A stretch of DNA of 19,989 bases from DASPJL01 sp035628645 (GTDB lineage Bacteria > Bacteroidota > Bacteroidia > Cytophagales > Cyclobacteriaceae): assembly GCA_035628645.1 (NCBI GenBank), contig DASPJL010000091.1, forward strand, positions 1 through 19,989. Direction: 5' to 3'. Within the stretch, counting starts at the first letter, position 1; the number at the start of each line of letters is the position of its first letter. A program made the position numbers and the translations under genes. Of this stretch, positions 1 through 5,902 are shown piece after piece. The notes under the pieces are model-generated. The model searched no databases, was not told where the DNA came from, and was given only the letters and a program-made list of their open reading frames with translations.

Positions 1-272
1 AAAATATCGTAACCTTCTTTTTCCATTGCTTGAGAAACTGCCGATGCCATTGCCTGGGTGATGCCTGAAAATTTGCCATCTTCAATCAATAGCACCTTTC
101 CTGCGCCTTGATTACCCAACTTCTCCAACTCACCGGCAGGAGTATTACCAAAAGCTATTGCTGCAGATGTAGTATTTAATTTTTTAGCTAGTTCAGCACC
201 ATAGGAAACCGCTTCCAGCGAAGATTTCTTTACTGATCCCTCTACACTTTCTATGAATATTAAAACTCCCAT
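1..272 (-). CDS. etfA: Electron transfer flavoprotein alpha subunit, N-terminal part (partial)
   Basis: The first 90 residues are present; the rest lies beyond base 1. The protein starts MGVLIFIESVEG and continues with a segment on subunit handling (SLEAVSYGAELAKKL) and a Gly-rich stretch, as in the N-terminal Rossmann-like domain of EtfA. The C-terminal FAD-binding domain is outside the window. EtfA pairs with EtfB in the cytoplasm and carries electrons from acyl-CoA dehydrogenases and related flavoenzymes to the respiratory chain. The ATG at 270-272 is preceded by an AGAAGA stretch that may act as ribosome binding site. It follows etfB after 23 bases, so the two are almost certainly co-transcribed in the order etfB-etfA. 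The call rests on sequence resemblance and on the partner gene. Confidence 0.93.
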   Translation of the reverse strand, partial: MGVLIFIESVEGSVKKSSLEAVSYGAELAKKLNTTSAAIAFGNTPAGELEKLGNQGAGKVLLIEDGKFSGITQAMASAVSQAMEKEGYDI

Positions 273-295
273 ATCTTCTAAAATTAATTAATTGT

Positions 296-1033
296 TTAGA
301 GTACTTTGGCTTCCTGATTTAAAAGTCTTACTAATTCCTCTACATTTTCAGGATCTACAAATTTGCAAGCTCCTTTTGCAGGAGGCATTTCGTAGGAAAT
401 TGTTTTTGATAATTGTTCAACCTGCACAGGTTCTATGACTTTTAAAGGCTTGGTTCTGGCGGACATAATTCCCCTCATGCTTGGGATCTTCCATTCTGCG
501 ATTGGCTCCTGGCAACCGGCAATAAAAGGAAGCTTAACTTCTAGAAATTCCTTCCCACCCTCTATTTCTCTTGCTAACGTACCGGTATCTCCGTTAAAAT
601 CCAGCTTCATGACCGGAGATATTGAAGGCATGTTTAACATTTCCCCAACAATTCCATGGACCTGACCTCCATTAAAATCAATGGATTCACGCCCCATTAA
701 GATAAGGTCGTAGTTTTCATTTTTAGCGTATTGTGCAATTTGATAAGCAACATAATATGAATCCGAAGGAAATACATTTACCCTAACGGCGTCATCAGCG
801 CCAATAGCCAGTGCTTTCCTCAAGGTGGGTTCAGTTTCCGCTTCTCCAACATTCAATACTGTCACAGTTCCTCCTGATGATTCTTTAAGTTCAATAGCTC
901 TTGCCAGAGCATAATCATCATATGGCCCTATAATATATTGTACACCAGCGCTATTAAACTTTGAATTGTTATCTGTAAAAGAAATTTTAGAAGTTGTATC
1001 CGGAACGTGAGTTATGCACACTAATATTTTCAT
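296..1033 (-). CDS. etfB: Electron transfer flavoprotein beta subunit
   Basis: This 245-residue protein has the usual EtfB length. It begins MKILVCITHVPDT, carries the nucleotide-binding stretch GRESIDFNGGQVHG at about 114-127 and the family signature REIEGGKEFLEVKLP (155-169), followed by IPSMRGIMSARTKPL (183-197). EtfB binds AMP and forms the ETF heterodimer with EtfA, shuttling electrons between flavin dehydrogenases and the quinone pool. I chose the ATG at 1031-1033; a TTG two codons upstream (1037-1039) is also in frame, but family proteins begin at MKI. The region upstream (1034-1385) is free of genes and must hold the promoter of the pair, though I saw no exact TAnnTTTG element there. 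Confidence 0.95.
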   Translation of the reverse strand: MKILVCITHVPDTTSKISFTDNNSKFNSAGVQYIIGPYDDYALARAIELKESSGGTVTVLNVGEAETEPTLRKALAIGADDAVRVNVFPSDSYYVAYQIAQYAKNENYDLILMGRESIDFNGGQVHGIVGEMLNMPSISPVMKLDFNGDTGTLAREIEGGKEFLEVKLPFIAGCQEPIAEWKIPSMRGIMSARTKPLKVIEPVQVEQLSKTISYEMPPAKGACKFVDPENVEELVRLLNQEAKVL

Positions 1034-1385
1034 CTCCAATCTGTTTAAATTTAAAAGTCAAACCTGTTAATTAAACCTGCCTGACCACCTAATTTTCCTA
1101 AAGATATTAAGTTAAAAAATTTGCTCAGTTCAATTGAATAAATGCCGACTTAACCTTTTGACATGAACAATTCTTATTATTACGTTTCTCCCTTTTTCTC
1201 TCAAAGTTGAAAAAAGATCAAATATTAAAATTTATACTTATTATCAATAATTATTTTTAAATGTTTTTTATATTAATCTACTTTTAAGGTACGGTCCTTT
1301 AAAAAAGAAGGTCTTAGGAAGAGCCAAAAAATAGCAGATAATTTAATGCACAAAAATAGAGATATCATTATAATATAAAAACTGA
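1034..1385. other. Divergent intergenic region between etfB and the TPR gene
   Basis: This AT-rich stretch separates two divergent transcription units and should contain both promoters. No ORF of note was found. A short imperfect inverted repeat surrounds 1282-1304 (TTTTAAGG, a few bases, then CCTTTAAAA). No clear Bacteroidota -7 element could be placed with confidence on either strand. Confidence 0.5.
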
Positions 1386-1706
1386 ATGGACACCAGACTA
1401 AAAAAGCTTCTTGAATTTTATAATGAGGACCCTGATGATCCTTTTACTATTTATGCCATTGCTTTGGAATACCTCGCATCAAATAAGGAAGAGGCGAAAA
1501 AGTATTTTGAAATATTATTAGAAAAACATCCGGATTATATAGGCACTTATTATCATGCAGCACAGCTTTATATTGATTTGGAATTTAATGATAAAGCAAA
1601 AGAAACATTTGAAAAGGGTATTGCTTTAAGCGAAAAAAAAAATGATCAACATGCTTTAAAAGAATTAAAATCTGCTTATCAGAACTTTCTGTTTGAGAAT
1701 ATGTAG
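1386..1706 (+). CDS. Small tetratricopeptide-repeat protein
   Basis: The 106-residue protein consists of a short helical leader (MDTRLKKLLEFY) followed by two TPR-type helix pairs, at about 17-50 (YAIALEYL...AKKYFEILLEKHPDY) and 51-84 (TYYHAAQLYIDL...AKETFEKGIAL), and a capping helix. There is no signal peptide or membrane segment, so it is probably cytosolic. TPRs mediate protein-protein contacts; the partner cannot be read from the sequence. It is followed after 41 bases by a DUF2721 membrane protein in the same direction, so the two may share a transcript. The ATG at 1386 follows an A-rich leader typical for the phylum. Confidence 0.85.
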   Translation: MDTRLKKLLEFYNEDPDDPFTIYAIALEYLASNKEEAKKYFEILLEKHPDYIGTYYHAAQLYIDLEFNDKAKETFEKGIALSEKKNDQHALKELKSAYQNFLFENM

Positions 1707-1747
1707 AAGCAATCAATCTATTCAACCTTCAAAATTTAAAATCTCTA

Positions 1748-2146
1748 ATGGAATTAGGACTTACTACCCCAGCCTTATTATTTTCAACCGTCTCCTTGCT
1801 ATTATTGGCCTATACCAATCGTTTCCTGGCCATAGCTAACTTAATAAGGAATCTCCATTCTCAATACAAGCAAAATCGAAATCCCTTTATTTTAGGACAA
1901 ATCAAATCTTTAAAATTAAGGGTAAGGCTGGTAAGGGATATGCAGGCGCTGGGCATATTAAGCCTTTTTCTTTGCGTCTTGTGTATGTTTCTTCTTTTTA
2001 ACGGGAATACCGAAATAGGTAAATATGTTTTTGGAGCAAGCCTTATTCTGCTGATGGGATCGCTAAGTCTTTCAATCTATGAAATACAAATATCCATAAA
2101 AGCATTAAAAATACAGTTAAGTGACATTGAAGATGAGGCAGGCTAG
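1748..2146 (+). CDS. DUF2721 family membrane protein
   Basis: The 132-residue protein opens with LTTPALLFSTVSLLLLAYTNRF, the conserved start of DUF2721 proteins, then a basic cytosolic stretch (IRNLHSQYKQNRNP, KLRVRLVRD), and two more hydrophobic segments (about 66-84 and 92-112), giving three likely transmembrane helices. The biochemical role of the family is unknown to me. It lies 41 bases after the TPR gene and is probably co-transcribed. Its stop codon overlaps that of the converging 65-residue ORF within the tetranucleotide CTAG at 2143-2146, so there is no room for a separate terminator between them. Confidence 0.85.
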   Translation: MELGLTTPALLFSTVSLLLLAYTNRFLAIANLIRNLHSQYKQNRNPFILGQIKSLKLRVRLVRDMQALGILSLFLCVLCMFLLFNGNTEIGKYVFGASLILLMGSLSLSIYEIQISIKALKIQLSDIEDEAG

Positions 2147-2340
2147 TTTTTGTTGTTCTTCTCAAACAAACATTTTGTTACCAAATCATTCCACAAAGAA
2201 TATTTGGGCATCACCTGTGATTCGGATTTCAAATCGTTAATAAGTAATTCAAGATAACCTTCTTTCTCTTCGTTATTGTCCTGACTTAAGTCCATGACCT
2301 CTTCTTTTTCGTTAAGAAAATTTTTAATTCTTTTCCTCAT
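2143..2340 (-). CDS. Small acidic/charged hypothetical protein downstream of dnaB
   Basis: The 65-residue ORF starts with ATG at 2338-2340, 17 bases after the dnaB stop, which suggests translation from the dnaB transcript. It reads MRKRIKNFLNEKEEVMDLS, then a Glu/Asn-rich middle (DNNEEKEGYLELL) and a C-terminal helix-like part (YSLWNDLVTKCLFEKNNKN). No signal peptide, membrane segment or domain was recognised. The heptad-like spacing of hydrophobic residues suggests a small helical protein. It could be a genuine small gene of restricted distribution; the tight spacing to dnaB and the exact stop-codon overlap with the converging gene argue against chance, but no family supports it. Confidence 0.6.
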   Translation of the reverse strand: MRKRIKNFLNEKEEVMDLSQDNNEEKEGYLELLINDLKSESQVMPKYSLWNDLVTKCLFEKNNKN

Positions 2341-2357
2341 TATTTGAGTGTTATGGT

Positions 2358-3905
2358 TTAAAATGGAGCATCTTCTTCATTTTCATCAGCTTTATTTATT
2401 TTACTGCTGATGGTGATGGTATTGGGTAGTTGAAACTCCGATGGAATACCTGCATCAGGAAACCCTGACGGTGAATAGGAAAAATCTGCAGGCTCAAGAT
2501 CCCCAAACTTTGTATATTTTCCTATAAATCTTAGATGAACACTTCCTAAAGAACCATTTCTATGTTTGGCAATGATAACTTCACCGGTTCCCTGCACGGA
2601 ATTACCTGATTCATCTTCCGTAATACCATAGTACTCGGGTCGGTATAAAAAGATAACCATATCCGCATCCTGCTCAATAGATCCTGACTCTCTTAAATCT
2701 GAAAGCTGAGGTTTTTTATCTCCTCCCCTGGTTTCCACAGCTCTACTTAACTGCGAAAGTGCAATTACAGGGACACTTAACTCTTTGGCTATATTTTTTA
2801 AAGCTCTTGAAATAGAAGCGATTTCCTGTTCACGGTTTCCTCCTCCTTTTCCAGAACTGTCACCACTCATCAATTGCAAATAATCTATTACAATCAACTG
2901 AATATCGTGTTGTGCCTTTAATCTTCTACATTTAGCTCTTAATTCAAGAATAGATAAAGCAGGTGTATCATCAATAAAAATAGGCGCACTGGATAATTTT
3001 GCAGTTTTATGCACCAGTTGCTCCCATTCATAGTCCTCCAGATTTCCTTTCTTAATTTTTTCACTTTCTAACTCAGCCTCAGCAGAAATCAACCTGTTTA
3101 CTAACTGCACCGAAGACATTTCCAGAGAAAATATCGCTACTCCCTGATTAAAATTAACTGCTGCATTACGTGTGGCTGAAACCACGAACGCAGTCTTACC
3201 CATACCTGGACGAGCAGCAATAATTACCAAATCCGACTTTTGCCATCCAGAGGTTACCCTATCCAATTCTGTGAACCCACTTGGAACGCCTGTCAAACCA
3301 TCTTTATGATCCTTTCTGGCCTCAAGTTCCTTTAATGCAGTAACCATCAGCGTAGACATGCTGTCGTAATTTTTCCGAATGTTCTGTTCTGAAATTTCAA
3401 ATAATGCCGATTCCATCTTATCCAATAACTGGAAGACGTCCGTTGTGTCTTCGTAAGCATCCTTTTCAATCTGAGAGGCGACAGTGATCAGTTCTCTTTT
3501 AATGGAGTGCTCTATGATGATACGCGCATGGTATTCAATATTTGCTGAAGAGTTTACTTTATTGGTAAGCTCAGAAATATAAAATGGCCCTCCTACCATT
3601 TCTAAAGTACCAAGCTTTCTTAGTTTATTTGTAACCGTAATAATATCAATAGGCTCTGAATTATTGAATAAATCCAGGATGGCAGTATATATTTCGATAT
3701 GTCGGTCATCATAAAAACTTCCGGCCTTTAAAATATCAATTACAGCAGTGAGGGCATTTTTTTCCAACATTAAGGCACCCAACACGGCTTGTTCAAGATC
3801 TACTGCCTGGGGAATCAGCTTATTAAGCCTTGAGCTTAGCTCTCCGTTTAGCAAATTCCGGGATTTATAACCAACTTTTTGTGATACTGATCTCTTCAGG
3901 TCCAT
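2358..3905 (-). CDS. dnaB: Replicative DNA helicase DnaB
   Basis: The 515-residue protein has the full DnaB plan. An N-terminal primase-interaction domain covers about 30-175 (PQAVDLEQAVLGALML, FYDDRH.EIY), followed by a linker and a RecA-like C-terminal domain from about 205. That domain has Walker A ARPGMGKT (231-238), Walker B LIVIDYLQLM (337-346), SQLSRAVE (384-391), the DLRESGSIEQDAD motif (403-415) and the KHRNG arginine-finger region (447-451). The hexamer unwinds DNA ahead of the replication fork and recruits primase. A non-conserved tail follows, ending in EDAPF, as is common for the protein. The ATG at 3903-3905 is followed by a 30-residue leader before the conserved part. Upstream lie DnaA-box-like repeats (3972-4013), so DnaA may control this gene. 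Confidence 0.97.
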   Translation of the reverse strand: MDLKRSVSQKVGYKSRNLLNGELSSRLNKLIPQAVDLEQAVLGALMLEKNALTAVIDILKAGSFYDDRHIEIYTAILDLFNNSEPIDIITVTNKLRKLGTLEMVGGPFYISELTNKVNSSANIEYHARIIIEHSIKRELITVASQIEKDAYEDTTDVFQLLDKMESALFEISEQNIRKNYDSMSTLMVTALKELEARKDHKDGLTGVPSGFTELDRVTSGWQKSDLVIIAARPGMGKTAFVVSATRNAAVNFNQGVAIFSLEMSSVQLVNRLISAEAELESEKIKKGNLEDYEWEQLVHKTAKLSSAPIFIDDTPALSILELRAKCRRLKAQHDIQLIVIDYLQLMSGDSSGKGGGNREQEIASISRALKNIAKELSVPVIALSQLSRAVETRGGDKKPQLSDLRESGSIEQDADMVIFLYRPEYYGITEDESGNSVQGTGEVIIAKHRNGSLGSVHLRFIGKYTKFGDLEPADFSYSPSGFPDAGIPSEFQLPNTITISSKINKADENEEDAPF

Positions 3906-3971
3906 ACTGCAAATAAAAAAAAAGGAATCGGGTTAATACATATTTTTTACACTTACCAACAAAAAATACTT

Positions 3972-4013
3972 TAACCCACAAGTTATACCATACTTATCCA
4001 CAAGTTATCCACA
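3972..4013 (+). promoter_or_regulatory. Cluster of DnaA-box-like units at 11-base spacing
   Basis: Two exact copies of the DnaA consensus TTATCCACA stand at 3994-4002 and 4005-4013, both reading on the plus strand and starting 11 bases apart. Two weaker units continue the same phase upstream, at 3972 (TAACCCACA, two mismatches) and 3983 (TTATACCAT, about four mismatches). Four units one helical turn apart place all sites on one face of the DNA. The cluster lies 67-108 bases ahead of the dnaB start, where a promoter would be. The likely role is DnaA control of dnaB or an accessory DnaA-binding locus; an origin is possible but unsupported, since no dnaA is in view. Confidence 0.65.
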
Positions 4014-4030
4014 TTTCGGTAAAAAAGACT

Positions 4031-4071
4031 TGAGATGTAAGATTTAAGATATAAGACTTGGGACATGACTC
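4031..4071. repeat. Degenerate heptamer repeat tract, left part
   Basis: From 4031 the sequence reads in units of seven: TGAGATG, TAAGATT, TAAGATA, TAAGACT, TGGGACA, then TGACTC where the tract is broken by the inserted element at 4072. The consensus is near TAAGAYT. The tract resumes in the same phase at 4503. Confidence 0.7.
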
Positions 4072-4494
4072 GGATCAAGCGGAATTTCTGGGGGCATAGA
4101 TTTTTAAGGATCTGTCGGGAAAATTGGGGGAAAGAACCATACTTAAGACGATAAGGAACCTTTTTTCAGCATCAGACAAAATATTTATTGGTGTCCTAAA
4201 AAGGTGTCAAAGTGTTTTTCGGTAATGAGTATTTTTTGTAATTTAAAACCTTGGATTCTAATCACCGAACGTTCATTCAAAAGGAGTAATTTTTCCTAAA
4301 ATTTCCTCCTTATTCTAAGGTTATAGTGAACTTATAGCGATCTTATAGCGATGTACCTTCATTGATCCTCCTTTCTTCCTTCGGTCATCCTCCAAGGGTC
4401 TAGTATCCATATTAACCATAGTTTAATTAATGAAGGAAAACTCCTAACTAAGCTACTCGCTTTTACCCGTTCCCTCAGAAATTCCGCTTGACCC
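4072..4494. mobile_element. Non-autonomous transposable element (MITE-like), 423 bases, with TIRs and 8-base duplication
   Basis: Inverted repeats of 23 bases end the element at 4072-4094 and 4472-4494. They match at 21 of 23 positions (core TCAAGCGGAATTTCTG identical; differences at positions 3 and 20) and begin with GG at the outer edge. The octamer CATGACTC flanks both sides directly, at 4064-4071 and 4495-4502, as expected for a target-site duplication. Removing the element and one octamer restores the heptamer phase of the flanking tract. The inside has no ORF of useful length on either strand, so movement would need a transposase supplied elsewhere. The interior holds three 11-base tandem units (4321-4353) and short inverted repeats (for example CCTTCATT 4356-4363 with AATGAAGG 4429-4436). 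An 8-base duplication with GG ends fits several IS families (ISL3, IS1595 among them); the family cannot be assigned from this. Confidence 0.8.
4321..4353 (+). repeat. Three tandem 11-base units inside the mobile element
   Basis: The units are TTATAGTGAAC (4321-4331), TTATAGCGATC (4332-4342) and TTATAGCGATG (4343-4353). The second and third differ at one position. The function is unknown; the helical-turn spacing would suit a protein-binding array or may be simple repeat expansion. Confidence 0.75.
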
Positions 4495-4502
4495 CATGAC
4501 TC

Positions 4503-4566
4503 TTTAAACTTTAGATAGAAGACATAAGACTTAAGATTAAGTCCTCAAACTTGATGCTTTAGACTA
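4503..4566. repeat. Degenerate heptamer repeat tract, right part
   Basis: After the target duplication the tract continues with TTAAACT (4504), TTAGATA (4511), GAAGACA (4518), TAAGACT (4525), TAAGATT (4532) and weaker units to about 4566. The unit TAAGACT and the unit TAAGATT occur exactly on both sides of the element. The tract ends just past the stop codon of the M28 peptidase gene. Confidence 0.65.
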
Positions 4567-4570
4567 AAAC

Positions 4571-5539
4571 CTATTTTATCCTACTTGGTATATCTTTTCC
4601 TGCTACAATAGATTTGCTGCCTTGAACAATGGCTTCAATGGTATTTACAAGGTTTTGGATACTCAGGGTAGAAAACTCATCATCTACAGTATGATAGTAG
4701 ATGTCTTTATCAATTTGATCTGTGGAAACAGTGTGAGCCGGAACACCGTGTTTAGCTAAAGAAGCATTGTCGGACCGGTAAAATAGGTCTTGCTCGGGAT
4801 AAGGATCGGGATGGAGGGTAAACCTTGTCCCTTCTAAATTCTTTTGTAAAATTTTACCTAAATCTGACCTTTCATATCCGGTAATAAAAGCTGCGTTCGG
4901 ACCAAATTTTGACTCCTTTCCTATCATTTCGATATTGACCATTGCTACCACTTTCTTGGGGTCTATTTCATTTATAAAACTTTTTGAACCAAATCCTCCG
5001 ATCTCTTCTGCTGTAAAGGCAATAAAAACAAGTGTTACTTCATTATTGTTTACTTTTTTGTAATGACGGGCAAGAGCGATAACAGCCGCCACTCCCGAAG
5101 CATCATCGTCTGCTCCATTGGCTATAGAGTCACCATTTACTGGACTTTGTATTCCTATATGGTCATAGTGTGCCGAAAAAATAACATATTGATCCTTCTT
5201 ACTTCTACCTGGAAGAACGCCAATAATATTACTGGTTACTTCTTTTTTTGCTAACGAATCACTTCCCAATCGTATGCTCAAAGTATCCTCGAAACCTATT
5301 GCACCTGGAAAGTGAGTTAAACCAATTTCCTTAAATTCATTTATAATAAAATCAGCCGCTTTTTTTATTCCCGGGGTAAATACTTTCCGTCCCTGCATAC
5401 TGTCAGATGAGAGGACCTTTAGTGTTCTTTCTACTTCAGCACTGTCTATTTGAACCTGAGCTTTACAGGAAGAAAAGGAAAGTAATAAGACTGAATAAAG
5501 ACAAAAGATAAGTAACCAAACCTTTTTAAAGTAGACCAT
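4571..5539 (-). CDS. M28 family zinc metallopeptidase, probable lipoprotein
   Basis: The 322-residue protein starts with a hydrophobic signal (MVYFKKVWLLIFCLYS...) ending in LSFSSC, a plausible lipobox with Cys25, so it should be exported and lipid-anchored. The M28 metal-site motifs follow in order: HYDH with His124, GADDDASG with Asp145 as bridging ligand, TAEE with Glu178 (catalytic base) and Glu179 (ligand), and YYHTVDD with His283. At the position where M28 enzymes usually have Asp (N-x-DM-x-G), this protein has Glu204 in VNIEMIGK. The family contains aminopeptidases and carboxypeptidases that use two zinc ions; the substrate is not predictable here. The gene is separated by about 100 bases from the upstream small membrane protein gene and has a separate role from dnaB downstream. 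Confidence 0.9.
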   Translation of the reverse strand: MVYFKKVWLLIFCLYSVLLLSFSSCKAQVQIDSAEVERTLKVLSSDSMQGRKVFTPGIKKAADFIINEFKEIGLTHFPGAIGFEDTLSIRLGSDSLAKKEVTSNIIGVLPGRSKKDQYVIFSAHYDHIGIQSPVNGDSIANGADDDASGVAAVIALARHYKKVNNNEVTLVFIAFTAEEIGGFGSKSFINEIDPKKVVAMVNIEMIGKESKFGPNAAFITGYERSDLGKILQKNLEGTRFTLHPDPYPEQDLFYRSDNASLAKHGVPAHTVSTDQIDKDIYYHTVDDEFSTLSIQNLVNTIEAIVQGSKSIVAGKDIPSRIK

Positions 5540-5606
5540 AAAAAATAATAGTTTGGCCTAAAAATACTTTCTTTAAAGCATTTTATAAAAGTTTACTTGA
5601 ACAGAA

Positions 5607-5625
5607 AAAGAATATTTGATTCTTT
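5607..5625 (-). terminator. Possible weak terminator after the 61-residue membrane protein gene
   Basis: A perfect 7-base stem (AAAGAAT at 5607-5613, ATTCTTT at 5619-5625) with a 5-base loop lies 15 bases past the stop codon at 5641. On the minus strand the stem runs into a T-rich stretch. The stem is AT-rich and therefore weak. Confidence 0.35.
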
Positions 5626-5640
5626 ATAAACCGAGTAAAA

Positions 5641-5826
5641 TCAGAAAAGCCTTGAAATATACCTGAATAGAATCACCAGTACACAAAACAAAAACATCAG
5701 CATAGATATTTTATTTATCGTATGCATGGTGCGGATATTAAAATTATTAGGCCTGGATGGGTCTTTTTTCCTAAAGAAATAGCCAAACACTTCTCCTAAA
5801 CCAAAAAACTCTTTCATCTTTGACAT
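5641..5826 (-). CDS. Small membrane protein, DUF6728-like
   Basis: The 61-residue protein begins MSKMKEFFGLGEVFGYFFRKKDPSRP, continues with NFNIRTMHTINKIS and ends with a single transmembrane helix (about 41-58, ISMLMFLFCVLVILFRYI). The GEVFGYFFRKKDP and MHTINKIS stretches match a small uncharacterised Bacteroidota family that I recall as DUF6728; the family name is from memory. With the basic residues before the helix, the N-terminus is probably cytosolic. A second ATG three codons in is an alternative start. It lies 76 bases after ispG in the same direction and may be read from the ispG transcript. No function is known. Confidence 0.75.
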   Translation of the reverse strand: MSKMKEFFGLGEVFGYFFRKKDPSRPNNFNIRTMHTINKISMLMFLFCVLVILFRYISRLF

Positions 5827-5902
5827 AAGCTAAAATTTAAAATTCAATCAGCACAAATTAGATACTCGACATCATTTGAAAATCTACACATTTAATTAAA
5901 AA

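Noticed and set aside
435..665. Plus-strand ORF inside etfB
   Set aside because: It is the opposite-strand shadow of a well-supported gene and has no recognisable domain.
4263..4275. 13-base word CACCGAACGTTCA shared with 19538-19550
   Set aside because: The second copy is inside the DUF2400 gene and encodes the conserved-looking HRTFN segment; the match is most likely chance.
4072..4494. Protein-coding gene or transposase remnant inside the element
   Set aside because: No reading frame of useful length or recognisable transposase motif was found on either strand.
3906..4570. Chromosomal origin of replication
   Set aside because: DnaA boxes and AT-rich DNA are present, but no dnaA, gyrB or similar marker is seen, and only two boxes are exact. 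The cluster is kept as a regulatory feature only.
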